The notes beneath the pieces are model-generated. The model was not told the origin of the DNA and did not search any database. It saw only the letters and a list, made by a program, of their open reading frames with translations. From JABSSA01 sp039984715 (GTDB lineage: Bacteria > Pseudomonadota > Alphaproteobacteria > Rhodobacterales > Rhodobacteraceae): a stretch of DNA of 64,000 nt. Positions 18,527 to 27,668 of this stretch are shown in pieces. Positions within the stretch are counted from its first letter, which is position 1. Every line of letters starts with the position of its first letter. The position numbers and the translations under genes are program-made. The stretch is from positions 62,001 to 126,000 of the forward strand of contig JBDWUA010000001.1 of the NCBI GenBank assembly GCA_039984715.1, in the 5' to 3' direction.

Positions 18527-18602
18527 GTCTGCCCTGCCTCTACGCGTTTGATGCGCGTTTTCCGGCAAGCATAGACTCGCGAAGGTCACGAGTCACCGAT
18601 TT

Positions 18603-19886
18603 TCAGCCGTCTTTGCGTAGCATCGCAATATAGAACCCATCCATGCCACCTTGATCCGGCCAAAAATCGGGTCGTAAGCGCAGCCCGTTCAAGTCATCAA
18701 TCCATTCCGGATCAACGCCGATTCCATCAAACGCAGTCGCGTCGGCATTCATGTCTGAATGACGTTGCAACGCTTCTTCCACCTGCGCTTCGCCTTCATC
18801 CGGAAGCAGTGAACATGTACAAAAGACCATGCGCCCCCCCGGTTTTAACAACGACCACGCATGGTCAATCATGGTTGCTTGCAGTTCGATCAACGCCCCA
18901 AACTCTTCTCCGGTTTTTGCAAATGGCAAATCGGGGTGTCGTCTGATGGTCCCTGTGGCCGAACAAGGCGCATCCAAAAGGATGGCGTCCCAAGTGCCTG
19001 TCAGATTCAATGCATCGTCAACCTGACAGGTTGCTTTCAATCCGGTGCGTTCGAGGTTTTGCTGGACGCGCTGCATTCGGCCCTCAGACACGTCGACAGC
19101 AGTAACAACCGCACCAGAGGCGGCCAATTGCATCGTTTTACCGCCCGGCGCTGCACATAGGTCCAAAATTTGTTCACCCGGCTGTGGTGCCAAGGCTTTG
19201 ACTGGCAAAGCGGCCGCCGCGTCCTGAACCCACCATGCACCATCGCTAAATCCGGGAAGTGCAGTCACTTGTCCGGGGGACTGCAATCGAAGGCTACCCG
19301 AGGGCAATTGTTGCGCGTCTAGTTGTTCGGTTACAGTTGAAGATGGGGCTTTCAAGGTCAGATCCAAAGGCGCACCTTTAGCATGCGCGATCTCCATGCG
19401 GCCCATCGCTTCGGCACCCCAAGCCGCAACCAATGGTTTGCGAATCCATTTGGGCAAATGAGGCACGCGCAGCTTTTGCCATTCTTCGGTGCCTTTTTCG
19501 GCCACCTTACGCAGTACAGCATTGACCATCCCCTTGAGAGGTCCATGACGCTTGTGTTTGGCGATCAGATTGACGGCTTCGTTCACAACACCGTGGGCCG
19601 CACCGCCGTGGCAGAGTTCGACCGTCGCAAGGCGCAGAATGTTGTGCACTGGAACTGGCGGGGGTTTGCGCAGATGTTTGGCCAGCACACGATCCGCCCG
19701 TTCGAGCCAGCGCAGCGTGTCCAGCGCCAATCGCTGAGCACGTGCGCGATCTTCGGGTGCCAGATGTTCCAAAACGCCATCATTCAGCAATTCGGTGATC
19801 AATTTTTGATCAATCAAAACGCCATCCAGCAATCGTATTGCGCCCGCGCGGGCCTGATCTTGTGCCAAAGGGTATCCCTTAATCAT
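18603..19886 (-). CDS. rsmB: 16S rRNA (cytosine-C5) methyltransferase, RsmB/NOP family
   Basis: A 427-residue SAM-dependent RNA methyltransferase. The N-terminal half is a NusB-like RNA-binding domain (LDGVLIDQKLITELLND onwards). The C-terminal half has the SAM-binding DLCAAPGGKTMQLA, the catalytic DAPCSATGTIRRHPD and TCSLLPDEGE. By family it methylates C967 of 16S rRNA. I choose the ATG at 19886; the track-length start would be a TTG. It is divergent from the DUF1674 gene, with starts 66 bp apart. The related NOP-family protein RsmF is less likely given the NusB-like N-terminus. Confidence 0.88.
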   Translation of the reverse strand: MIKGYPLAQDQARAGAIRLLDGVLIDQKLITELLNDGVLEHLAPEDRARAQRLALDTLRWLERADRVLAKHLRKPPPVPVHNILRLATVELCHGGAAHGVVNEAVNLIAKHKRHGPLKGMVNAVLRKVAEKGTEEWQKLRVPHLPKWIRKPLVAAWGAEAMGRMEIAHAKGAPLDLTLKAPSSTVTEQLDAQQLPSGSLRLQSPGQVTALPGFSDGAWWVQDAAAALPVKALAPQPGEQILDLCAAPGGKTMQLAASGAVVTAVDVSEGRMQRVQQNLERTGLKATCQVDDALNLTGTWDAILLDAPCSATGTIRRHPDLPFAKTGEEFGALIELQATMIDHAWSLLKPGGRMVFCTCSLLPDEGEAQVEEALQRHSDMNADATAFDGIGVDPEWIDDLNGLRLRPDFWPDQGGMDGFYIAMLRKDG

Positions 19887-19951
19887 GTGGTCAATGGGTT
19901 GTTTGATCCGGCATGGGGCGTATATCAAAGCGACAAAGGAAGAAACCCGCT

Positions 19952-20134
19952 ATGTCCAAGACTTCTCCAAATCCAGATATTCCCGCCGCTGCACAACGTG
20001 CCCTAGCAGAAGCCGAAGAACGACGACTGGCGGCAAAAGCTTCGGAACAGCCGACCGAATTGGGTGGGCGCGACGGACCAGAGCCTGTGCGTTACGGAGA
20101 TTGGGAGAATAAAGGTCTGGCTGTCGACTTTTAA
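19952..20134 (+). CDS. DUF1674 protein (succinate dehydrogenase assembly factor 4-like)
   Basis: A 60-residue protein whose C-terminal half shows the DUF1674 signature: GGRDGPEPVRYGDWENKG followed by the terminal VDF. The eukaryotic homologue Sdh8/SDHAF4 helps to assemble the flavinated SdhA subunit; the bacterial role is assumed similar. The N-terminal half is Ala/Glu-rich and probably helical or disordered. ATG at 19952 follows AAAGGAAG with good spacing, so a longer frame 13 codons upstream is rejected. Divergent from rsmB. Confidence 0.85.
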   Translation: MSKTSPNPDIPAAAQRALAEAEERRLAAKASEQPTELGGRDGPEPVRYGDWENKGLAVDF

Positions 20135-20137
20135 AGG

Positions 20138-20491
20138 TCAGTTTAGGCGAAAAACGGCGGTGTCACCAGCGCTGCGATCCGAAGTAAACCGGATTCGATT
20201 GCCATTCACGCGTACTTCTTGGCAATTGTACCCAAGCGCATCACCGCCCCAAAACAGGTCACGGCAAAAATACCCGTTTTGCCAGCTCCAATTGCCCTCG
20301 ATATCCCAAGTTGCACCACGACCGCTGATGCGACCGTCTGCTGACACTTCGAGTTTGATCAGTGGGCGAGTCAGCTTCTTACCTTGAACAAATTCAACGA
20401 ACTGTTCGAAGGTTTCGATTTTTTGCATGTCTGCCAATGCTGCACTGGATGCAAGCAGTGCGACGGTTCCAACGATCCATACCAATCGCAT
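20138..20491 (-). CDS. small secreted protein of unknown function
   Basis: A 117-residue protein with a clear signal peptide (about 1-20, cleaved after ALA). The mature part is a likely beta-rich domain with several aromatic residues (TWDIEGNWSWQNGYFCRDLFWGG) and two Cys residues that could form a disulphide. Similar small proteins in Rhodobacterales are sometimes labelled 'dihydrodipicolinate reductase', which this sequence does not support: there is no Rossmann motif. Convergent with the DUF1674 gene, 3 bp apart. Function unknown. Confidence 0.7.
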   Translation of the reverse strand: MRLVWIVGTVALLASSAALADMQKIETFEQFVEFVQGKKLTRPLIKLEVSADGRISGRGATWDIEGNWSWQNGYFCRDLFWGGDALGYNCQEVRVNGNRIRFTSDRSAGDTAVFRLN

Positions 20492-20558
20492 GAGGTTTCC
20501 CGTTCATCCCTTAACGTAAGGGATACGCAACCCTTGGCAATTTGGATCATCTTTTAGG

Positions 20559-21425
20559 TCAGGTGCCAAAGATCTGTTTAAAGCGACCAATGCACTGTCG
20601 AAATCCCTCTTCAAACTGACCATTTCCCGGATGGAAGACGCTTTCGAAACTGATGACACCATCATAACCGTCCTGACGAAGGGCCTTTGCCAATGGCTCA
20701 AATTGATCGGCCAATTGACCCTCTCCCATACGTCTCACTTCGAGTGTGGCGCGAGGTGTGTCGACCTGAACATCTTTGATATGAACATGCCCAAGATAGC
20801 CGTCTTTTACCGCTTCGTACCCATCTGGCCACGCACGTTCGTGACACCAGCAGTTGTTTGCTGGGTCCCACAGCACTTTCAGAACATCCTTGGCGTCCAA
20901 ATCATCAATCAGTTTGCGACCGGTGTAGTTCGAATTGACCATCGTGCCGTTTCCGGTTTCCACGGCAAGGGTGATATTTGCCGTGCGCGCCACCTCAATG
21001 GCTGGAGCGATCAGCGAAAGCGTCTTGTCCCATGCACCATGCGCAACGTTCCATTTTTCAGCACCATTTTGCCCCCACAGGATTTGTTCCTTCTTATTCG
21101 TCATGATCCGAACAAGGGGGCTGTCCACGATATCAGCCATGTCGATGACGCGCTTCAACGCGTCCATGTGCCGTGTATGTGTGTCGTCCCCGGGTGCGTT
21201 GGCCGTTGTCAGACCTGCAAATATGTGGCGGCTGAGGCAGGAAACGGGTTTGCCGCGGTCCCGTAAAAGCTGGTCAATTTCATGAATTTCTGCGGGACTG
21301 TGATCACCCACTTCCTTTTCGCCGACAAATTGCAGCTCTGCAAATTCCAGATCAAATTCGTCCATGACGTCGACGGCGTGTGACAGGTCACGACTGATGC
21401 CGTCACAAATGACTCCCAGTTTCAT
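20559..21425 (-). CDS. sugar-phosphate isomerase/epimerase family TIM-barrel protein
   Basis: A 288-residue AP-endonuclease-2-like TIM barrel of the hydroxypyruvate isomerase / sugar isomerase superfamily. Likely metal ligands lie in AVETGNGTMV (Glu), LWDPANN (Asp), YLGHVHIKD (His) and VISFESVF (Glu), the usual strand-end positions. Substrate unknown. Its ATG overlaps the stop of a 3-hydroxyisobutyrate-dehydrogenase-like gene (ATGA). The pairing recalls the LtnD/OtnI genes of threonate and tetronate catabolism, but no kinase or decarboxylase of that pathway is near. Confidence 0.78.
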   Translation of the reverse strand: MKLGVICDGISRDLSHAVDVMDEFDLEFAELQFVGEKEVGDHSPAEIHEIDQLLRDRGKPVSCLSRHIFAGLTTANAPGDDTHTRHMDALKRVIDMADIVDSPLVRIMTNKKEQILWGQNGAEKWNVAHGAWDKTLSLIAPAIEVARTANITLAVETGNGTMVNSNYTGRKLIDDLDAKDVLKVLWDPANNCWCHERAWPDGYEAVKDGYLGHVHIKDVQVDTPRATLEVRRMGEGQLADQFEPLAKALRQDGYDGVISFESVFHPGNGQFEEGFRQCIGRFKQIFGT

Positions 21426-22324
21426 TTTGTGCCCTTTCTATGAAGCTCCGCACCGACGATTTCCTCTATGACGCGTGTGCAGACCCAATTGTCCCCATTG
21501 GGATATTTTGTACGACCGGCATGAAAGATCTGCATTGCAGATGCAGCAGTATGAAGAGGCACGCCCAGCTCTTCGCCCAAGTTCATTGAGATGGTCAGAT
21601 CCTTGTGCATCGTGTTGATGTGACTTCCCGTGCCTTCGAACTGACGGTCAATGATCTTTTCCAGGGCGTTGTTGACGACCCCACACCCGGCTGAAGACGT
21701 CGAAAAGACGTCTAGGATGACTTGTCCCGGAACACCGGCCTTTGCCGCCAATGCAGCGGCTTCGAAGGTGGCAGAGAATTGCGCGCCAATAAGCGATTGC
21801 AAACAGGCCTTCACGGTTTGACCGTCTCCGGGGGATTGCCCCACGCGGTGGATGTTGGCGGACACGGCATCCATGACGGGCTTGTATGTATCAAGGAGGT
21901 TGTCTGGCGCGGCGGCCATCATCGTCAATGTGCCGCTCTGTGCGCCGGGGAAGCCGCCCGACACCGGGCTGTCGATCAAATGAAGGCCGCTTCCTGCCAG
22001 CCTTTCGCCAATCTCACGCGCCTCTTTCGGCTTGATCGTCGCCGTCAACAGGATGCACCCGCCTTTGGGCATCGTGTGCACAAGGCCCTGTTCGCCAAAG
22101 ATCACATCTTTGACCTGATCCCCGTTCATGACCATGATAAAAACAGCGTCGGTGCCCGTCCCAACATCCCCAGCAGAAGATGCCGCCTGTCCGCCCATGT
22201 TCTGAAAATCCGCCATCCGCGTGTCAATCAAATCGTAACCACGCGTTTGAAACCCATTGGTAATCAGGTTTTTCGCCAAGCCTGACCCCATATCGCCCAG
22301 ACCAATTACCCCAGCATTCATCAT
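21422..22324 (-). CDS. beta-hydroxyacid dehydrogenase (3-hydroxyisobutyrate / L-threonate dehydrogenase-like)
   Basis: A 300-residue NAD(P)-dependent dehydrogenase. The N-terminal Rossmann motif is GVIGLGDMGSGLAKNL (about 5-20), the substrate-binding signature is DSPVSGGFPGAQSGTL, and the catalytic Lys region is GDGQTVKACLQSLIG. It oxidises a 3-hydroxyacid to a semialdehyde or keto-acid. Threonate is a reasonable guess because a hydroxypyruvate-isomerase-like protein is encoded in overlap downstream, but 3-hydroxyisobutyrate or glycerate relatives cannot be excluded. The start has two tandem ATGs. Confidence 0.82.
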   Translation of the reverse strand: MMNAGVIGLGDMGSGLAKNLITNGFQTRGYDLIDTRMADFQNMGGQAASSAGDVGTGTDAVFIMVMNGDQVKDVIFGEQGLVHTMPKGGCILLTATIKPKEAREIGERLAGSGLHLIDSPVSGGFPGAQSGTLTMMAAAPDNLLDTYKPVMDAVSANIHRVGQSPGDGQTVKACLQSLIGAQFSATFEAAALAAKAGVPGQVILDVFSTSSAGCGVVNNALEKIIDRQFEGTGSHINTMHKDLTISMNLGEELGVPLHTAASAMQIFHAGRTKYPNGDNWVCTRVIEEIVGAELHRKGTK

Positions 22325-22384
22325 TGCGCGTCCTCCCTTTTGTGTTGGCAGGTTGCGCAGGGATCAGCGTTCAGGCAAGTGGTT

Positions 22385-23614
22385 TCAATCTGGTCGCTTC
22401 AGCTGGACGACGCTTGGGCTTTCCTCGATCTCTTCAAAATCAAAGTTATCCAGACGCCGCGCACGTTTGCCAGCCTTGTCGGCGCTGATGCGAATATCTG
22501 CGATGTCTTTGGCCGCTTGCCCGAAATGACGATCAAGGTTTCCGACGCGATCCCCCAGGCGGTCCACGTCTTTGAACAAAAGAGAAAGCTCTCGTCGGAT
22601 CGCGCCCGCCTGTTCGCGCATACGTGCGTCTTTCAGAATGGCGCGCATCGTATTCAGCGTGGCCATGCAGGTGGTCGGCGATACGATCCAAACCCGTTTG
22701 TCGAACCCTTCGCGAATGATATCAGGAAAGGTCGCGTGCAGTTCGGCATAGACGGCTTCGGATGGCAGGAACATCAAGGCGCCATCTGCCGTTTCACCAT
22801 CAAGGATGTATTTTTCGGCAATATCGTTGATGTGTTTGCGCACCGCCGTTTTCATCTGCCGCACCGCTTCTTTCAGCTCAAAGTCGCTTTCTGCGGCGCG
22901 CATCGCTTCGTAGGCTTCCAGAGGGAATTTGCTGTCGATGACAATGGGGCCGGGGGGATTGGGCAAATCAATCAGACAATCAGCGCGTTTGCCATTCGAC
23001 AGAGTAGGTTGCCACTTGTAGCTTTCTGCAGGCAGCGCTTTGGCTACGATGTCATGCAGTTGGATTTCACCAAACGCACCGCGTGTCTGTTTGTTGGACA
23101 GAATATCCTGAAGGCTCAGCACGTCGCCGGAAAGTTTGGTAATGTTGTCTTGGGCCTTGTCGATAGCAGCTAGCCGTTCTTGCAAAGCCGTCAGCGATGT
23201 CGCGGTTTGTTTGGACGAACCATGTAATGACTCGCGCATGCGTTCCTGCATTTCGGTCAAGGAACGTTGTGATTTCATCGCGTTATCGGCCAGCCGATCT
23301 TGCATTTGCTGCTGCACATTGGCCAGACGCGTTTCGACGGTTTGGATAACCTGCGTTTGCCCGTTTGTGGCCGTGTCGGACACGGTTTGAAGCCCGCCGC
23401 GCAGCTGTTCTTGGCCAAGGCTTAATTGCTGAACGTTTTGCCCCAAAATGCCAAGCTGTCGTGTCATCGGACCAAGCGCGCGGGCGGCCCGTGACGAAGC
23501 GCGCAGCGACAAAATCAACAGCAACAACACGAGCAAAATCAGTCCAGAGGCGACCAAACCGGCCATGACAAACGGATCGTTTGTATCAAGCGTCAACGTA
23601 CCAATTTGGATCAT
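22385..23614 (-). CDS. rmuC: DNA recombination protein RmuC
   Basis: A 409-residue protein with one N-terminal membrane helix (about 16-38), a long coiled-coil region (about 45-170) and the C-terminal RmuC nuclease-like domain (FGEIQLHDIVAKALP, VIDSKFPLEAYE, PSEAVYAELH, VWIVSPTTCMATLNTMRAI). By family it limits genome rearrangement at inverted repeats. The start ATG overlaps the mutL stop (ATGA), so rmuC is co-translated with a mismatch-repair gene; a longer frame is rejected. Confidence 0.93.
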   Translation of the reverse strand: MIQIGTLTLDTNDPFVMAGLVASGLILLVLLLLILSLRASSRAARALGPMTRQLGILGQNVQQLSLGQEQLRGGLQTVSDTATNGQTQVIQTVETRLANVQQQMQDRLADNAMKSQRSLTEMQERMRESLHGSSKQTATSLTALQERLAAIDKAQDNITKLSGDVLSLQDILSNKQTRGAFGEIQLHDIVAKALPAESYKWQPTLSNGKRADCLIDLPNPPGPIVIDSKFPLEAYEAMRAAESDFELKEAVRQMKTAVRKHINDIAEKYILDGETADGALMFLPSEAVYAELHATFPDIIREGFDKRVWIVSPTTCMATLNTMRAILKDARMREQAGAIRRELSLLFKDVDRLGDRVGNLDRHFGQAAKDIADIRISADKAGKRARRLDNFDFEEIEESPSVVQLKRPD

Positions 23615-25437
23615 GTGCGTCCAAACAACCTTTCGATGTCTTTCAATTTTAGCTCTACATATGTTGGGCGACCGTGGTTGCATTGCCCCGAATGAGGCGT
23701 GGCTTCCATTTCACGCAGCAGCGCGTTCATTTCTTCGGCCCGCATGCGTCGTCCTGATCGGATTGAACCGTGACAGGCCACGCGGCTTAGGATCGCTTCC
23801 ACTCGGGCTTGGACTTGAAAACTGACGTCGCCATCCGACAATTCATCTAGGATATCCCGCAACAGTTTTGTGGCGTTGACAGTGCCCAAGATTGCAGGTG
23901 TCTCGCGCACGGCGATTGCGTCGCCCCCGAACGCTTCGATCACCAAACCCATGCGGGACAAATCGTCTGTATATTCTAGCAAAAGCGCAACTTCACTGCT
24001 GCTAAGTTCGACGATTTCCGGGATCAGCAAAGCTTGCCTTGCCACGCCAGTTTGCGCCATCTGGTCTTTCAGTTTTTCATAGACAAGGCGTTCATGGGCT
24101 GCGTGCTGATCAACGATCACCATGCCGTCCGCTGTTTGGGCAACGATATAGTTTTCGTGGACCTGTCCGCGCGCAACACCCAACGGCAAATCGGTGTTTT
24201 CAATGACGTCTTCAGTCGCCGGTTCATAGACCGCGCCGCTAAACGCCTCGCTCAGATCCGCGAAACCGGGTGCAGGGGGCAGTGCCATGCCGCGTGGCCC
24301 CAATGAGGGGCGATCCATTTGATAAACACGTGGTTGCGTCGGTTCGGGTTGAATCGCGCCCAACGTGGCATTGGCGACAGTGGTCGATGCACGATGACCC
24401 GCATTTGCCAATGCCGCCCGAAGCCCAGATACGATGAGCCCACGTGCAATGCCCGGATCTCGAAAGCGAACCTCGGATTTTGCGGGATGTACGTTGACGT
24501 CGACCAAGGTCGGATCGCAATCCACGAACAAAACGGCGGCCGGATGCCGGTCGCGGCTGAGGAAATCGAAATAGGCCGCCCGCAACGCACCGCTGAGCAG
24601 TTTATCTCGGACGGGGCGCCCGTTCACATACAGATATTGCGCGACGACCGTGCCACGCGAATATGTCGGCAAAGCAGCAAATCCGGTGAGATGCAGTTCT
24701 TCGCGTTGTGCGTCCAAGGCAATCGCGTTTTCAGTGAATTCCGCCCCTAGCACGTCACGCAAACGTCCTGACAATGCAGCAATCGGATCGCCTGTCTGAG
24801 CTTCTGTGCGAAACAGAACCCGTGGGGCATCGCTGACTTCTCGTAATTCAAAGCGCACGAAAGGTTCGGCCATGGCCAAACGTTTAACTGTGTCCGTAAT
24901 CGCCTGCAGCTCTGCCCGATCGGTGCGAAGGAATTTGAGGCGTGCGGGTGTTGCATAAAACAGATCCCGCAACGTGATGACGGTGCCCGCACTTAAGGCG
25001 GCGGGTTTTACGGGGCTGACCTTGCTGCCTTGGACGTCGATCTCGAAAGCTTCGGCACCGCTCACACGGCTTGTGATTGTCAATCGACCAACGGCCCCCA
25101 AAGACGGCAACGCTTCGCCTCGGAAGCCAAACGTATGAATGTTCAACAAGTCCGAGCCGTCGATTTTCGATGTCGCATGACGTGATAGCGCCAAGGGCAA
25201 TTCGTCCGCAGACATGCCAAACCCATCGTCCGTAATCCGGATCAAGGTTTTGCCGCCTTCGGCAATATCAATGCTTATGCGGCGCGCCCCGGCGTCCAGT
25301 GCGTTTTCAACCAGTTCCTTAACGGCAGATGCTGGTCGTTCGACCACTTCGCCCGCAGCAATGCGATTGATCGCAGCTTCATCAAGCTGGCGAATGACAG
25401 GGCGTTCATCGTTTATGTTGGGGTTGGCAAGTGACAT
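23611..25437 (-). CDS. mutL: DNA mismatch repair protein MutL (endonuclease type)
   Basis: A 608-residue MutL. The N-terminal GHKL ATPase has NRIAAGEVVERPASAVKELV, DDGFGM, and GFRGEALPSLG. The C-terminal half carries the endonuclease motifs of MutH-less bacteria: DQHAAHERLVYE (DQHA-x2-E-x4-E), ACHGSIRSG and CNHGRPTYVEL near the C-terminus. It should therefore nick the error-containing strand after MutS recognition. ATG start at 25437. It ends in a 4-bp overlap with rmuC. Confidence 0.95.
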   Translation of the reverse strand: MSLANPNINDERPVIRQLDEAAINRIAAGEVVERPASAVKELVENALDAGARRISIDIAEGGKTLIRITDDGFGMSADELPLALSRHATSKIDGSDLLNIHTFGFRGEALPSLGAVGRLTITSRVSGAEAFEIDVQGSKVSPVKPAALSAGTVITLRDLFYATPARLKFLRTDRAELQAITDTVKRLAMAEPFVRFELREVSDAPRVLFRTEAQTGDPIAALSGRLRDVLGAEFTENAIALDAQREELHLTGFAALPTYSRGTVVAQYLYVNGRPVRDKLLSGALRAAYFDFLSRDRHPAAVLFVDCDPTLVDVNVHPAKSEVRFRDPGIARGLIVSGLRAALANAGHRASTTVANATLGAIQPEPTQPRVYQMDRPSLGPRGMALPPAPGFADLSEAFSGAVYEPATEDVIENTDLPLGVARGQVHENYIVAQTADGMVIVDQHAAHERLVYEKLKDQMAQTGVARQALLIPEIVELSSSEVALLLEYTDDLSRMGLVIEAFGGDAIAVRETPAILGTVNATKLLRDILDELSDGDVSFQVQARVEAILSRVACHGSIRSGRRMRAEEMNALLREMEATPHSGQCNHGRPTYVELKLKDIERLFGRT

Positions 25438-25485
25438 GCCGCCATATGTAGCATGTCACCGTCCGATTCTGCTAGCACTTCGAAC

Positions 25486-26448
25486 CTAAGCGGCAAGCCC
25501 TTTTGAGCCGAGCCCCAAGAATTTTTCACGACGATCTGCAATCAAGCTTGATGCATCCATATCGGACAAATCTTCGAGCATGGCGGTGATTGCGTTCCCG
25601 ACATCTTGGATCGTTTGGTCACGATGCCTGTGTGCGCCGCCAATGGTTTCTGAAACAATGCGATCTGTTACACCCAACTGCTTTAGATCTTGGGCCGTTA
25701 GGCGCAAAGCCTCGGCGGCTTCGCGCATCTTTTCCGCGTCTTTCCACAAGATCGATGCGCAGCCTTCTGGTGAAATGACGGAATAAACGGAATGTTCCAG
25801 CATCGCCAATCTGTTTGCAGTTGCAAAAGCGACCGCACCCCCGGATCCGCCTTCCCCGATGATGACAGAGACCAGTGGCACGCCAATTTGCAGGCATTTT
25901 TCAGTTGAACGCGCAATCGCTTCGGATTGCCCGCGTTCTTCTGCGCCCTTGCCGGGATAGGCACCGGGCGTATCAACCAGCGTGATCACCGGCAACGCAA
26001 ACCGATCCGCCATATCCATCAGGCGAATGGCTTTGCGATACCCTTCGGGCCGTGCCATGCCAAAATTGCGTTTTAGGCGAGAATGGGTGTCATTGCCCTT
26101 TTCGTGGCCGATAATGACAACGGGTTTGTCATTAAAGCGAGCAAGCCCACCCATTATCGCATGATCGTCACCAAAAGCGCGATCACCGGCCAGCGGGGTG
26201 TATTCAGTGAACAACGTGTCGATGTAATCAATACAATGGGGGCGATCCGGGTGGCGCGCGACTTGGCATTTTCGCCATGGTGTCAGCGACTCGTACAACT
26301 CGACAAGTAATTTTGCCGCTTTGACGTCCAAGGCCGCAGCCTCGTCTGTGACATCCATGCCCTCGTTTTCACGGGCCAACGCGCGCAACTCTTCCGCTTT
26401 TCCCTCGATCTCAGCCAAGGGTTTTTCGAACTCGAGATATTGGCTCAC
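25486..26448 (-). CDS. accA: acetyl-CoA carboxylase carboxyltransferase subunit alpha
   Basis: A 320-residue subunit of the carboxyltransferase that makes malonyl-CoA for fatty-acid synthesis, acting with AccD. Family segments are present: RHPDRPHCIDYIDTLF, KGNDTHSRLKRNFGMARPEGYRKA, TLVDTPGAYPGKGAEERGQ, and IGEGGSGGAVAFA. The start is a GTG (26448) directly before SQYLEFEKPLAEIEGK, with AGGGGG as ribosome-binding site; no upstream ATG fits. Confidence 0.95.
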   Translation of the reverse strand: MSQYLEFEKPLAEIEGKAEELRALARENEGMDVTDEAAALDVKAAKLLVELYESLTPWRKCQVARHPDRPHCIDYIDTLFTEYTPLAGDRAFGDDHAIMGGLARFNDKPVVIIGHEKGNDTHSRLKRNFGMARPEGYRKAIRLMDMADRFALPVITLVDTPGAYPGKGAEERGQSEAIARSTEKCLQIGVPLVSVIIGEGGSGGAVAFATANRLAMLEHSVYSVISPEGCASILWKDAEKMREAAEALRLTAQDLKQLGVTDRIVSETIGGAHRHRDQTIQDVGNAITAMLEDLSDMDASSLIADRREKFLGLGSKGLAA

Positions 26449-26505
26449 AACGGCCCCCTCATTTCTTTCAGGCCTATATGGCCGCGTGCGCGCGGCTTTG
26501 CAACG

Positions 26506-27102
26506 TTAGGGAAACAAGACAGGATAAAGTGACAGGATCAAAAGGGCGGCCATCGCCCAATTGAACAGCTTTCGCTGTCCGGGATTTCGAAGCCAACGAG
26601 AGATTCCCTGACCAAGTAGCGTCCAAGAGCTGACGGCAGGAATATTGATACACCCAAAGACGCACGCGACCAGAGCGATCGTCGCAAGCGATGTGTCAGG
26701 CGTGTAAACGGTGATTGCGGTCAGGGCCATTGCCCATGATTTCGGGTTAACCCATTGAAAGGCGGCAGCTTGCAAAAAGGTGAAAGGTGCCGGTTCTTCT
26801 GCGTCCTTTGTTTCAGTGGTCGCACTGCCTGCAATTTTCAGAGCCAGCCAGATCAGATAGACAACTGAGATGCCTTTTAGAATGGTGTGGCTGATCGGGT
26901 AGGTGGCAAAGACTTGAATGAAACCGGTGCCGACAAGAATGACCATGAAGACAAAGCCAAGCCCAACCCCAAGCATATGAGGCACTGTTCGAACAAATCC
27001 GAAGTTTGCACCAGATGCCATGAGCATCAGGTTATTGGGCCCCGGGGTGATGGAGCTGACGAAGGCGAATATGCAAAGGGCAAGTATTAGATCATAAGTC
27101 AT
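26506..27102 (-). CDS. LysE/RhtB-family amino-acid exporter
   Basis: A 198-residue inner-membrane protein with about six hydrophobic segments and the LysE family signature near the N-terminus (SSITPGPNNLMLMASGANFG). It would export an amino acid or derivative. It is transcribed divergently from an Lrp/AsnC regulator 73 bp away, the usual arrangement in which the regulator senses the exported amino acid. The substrate cannot be read from the sequence. Confidence 0.88.
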   Translation of the reverse strand: MTYDLILALCIFAFVSSITPGPNNLMLMASGANFGFVRTVPHMLGVGLGFVFMVILVGTGFIQVFATYPISHTILKGISVVYLIWLALKIAGSATTETKDAEEPAPFTFLQAAAFQWVNPKSWAMALTAITVYTPDTSLATIALVACVFGCINIPAVSSWTLLGQGISRWLRNPGQRKLFNWAMAALLILSLYPVLFP

Positions 27103-27129
27103 GGCGCAATTAATGATCGATTTCTGACG

Positions 27130-27141
27130 GCAATAAATTGC
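27130..27141. promoter_or_regulatory. candidate Lrp/AsnC operator
   Basis: GCAATAAATTGC is a palindrome with perfect 5-bp arms in the 73-bp region between the exporter and the Lrp-family gene. A second imperfect dyad (TGC-N10-GCA) lies near 27155-27170, closer to the regulator start. Both are A/T-rich in the centre, as Lrp-type sites usually are. Inferred from position and symmetry only. Confidence 0.4.
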
Positions 27142-27175
27142 AAAGGTTGAGCGACTGCATTAATATTCGCAACAT

Positions 27176-27628
27176 ATGAGTGAATTTGATCAAATTGACG
27201 AACATATATTGCGTGAGCTTGAGCGCGATGGACGGATCAGCAATCTCGCTCTTTCTGATCGCGTTGGGTTGTCTGCTTCTGCCTGTTTGCGCCGTGTCGC
27301 AGCCTTGGAGCGGAGCGGTATTATTCAGGGCTATCGCGCGGTTGTTGACCGAAAGAAGCGAGAGCGCGGTTTCTTGGCCTATATCGGTGTTGGATTGAAT
27401 GATCATTCGCGTGACGCGCAGCGGTTGTTCGAAAAATCAATGGCGCAGGCCGAACCTGTGCGTGAGTGTCACAACATCACGGGAACAATCGAATATTTGT
27501 TACGCATCGAATGCGCGGATCTGGATGCATACAAAGCATTCCACACAGATTTGCTGGGTGCTTTGGCGCAGGTTAACGCAATCACGACTTATGTTGTGCT
27601 CGGATCACCGAAAGATATGCGAAACTGA
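27176..27628 (+). CDS. Lrp/AsnC-family transcriptional regulator
   Basis: A 150-residue regulator with an N-terminal helix-turn-helix (ILRELERDGRISNLALSDRV, then LSASACLRRVAALE) and a C-terminal RAM ligand-binding domain (VRECHNITGTIEYLLRIECADLDAYKAF). These proteins form octamers and respond to amino acids. The divergent LysE-type exporter is its probable target. Confidence 0.92.
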   Translation: MSEFDQIDEHILRELERDGRISNLALSDRVGLSASACLRRVAALERSGIIQGYRAVVDRKKRERGFLAYIGVGLNDHSRDAQRLFEKSMAQAEPVRECHNITGTIEYLLRIECADLDAYKAFHTDLLGALAQVNAITTYVVLGSPKDMRN

Positions 27629-27668
27629 TATTTGAAGACGTGTTGGTTTGGCTTTGCTGGGTAAGGCC

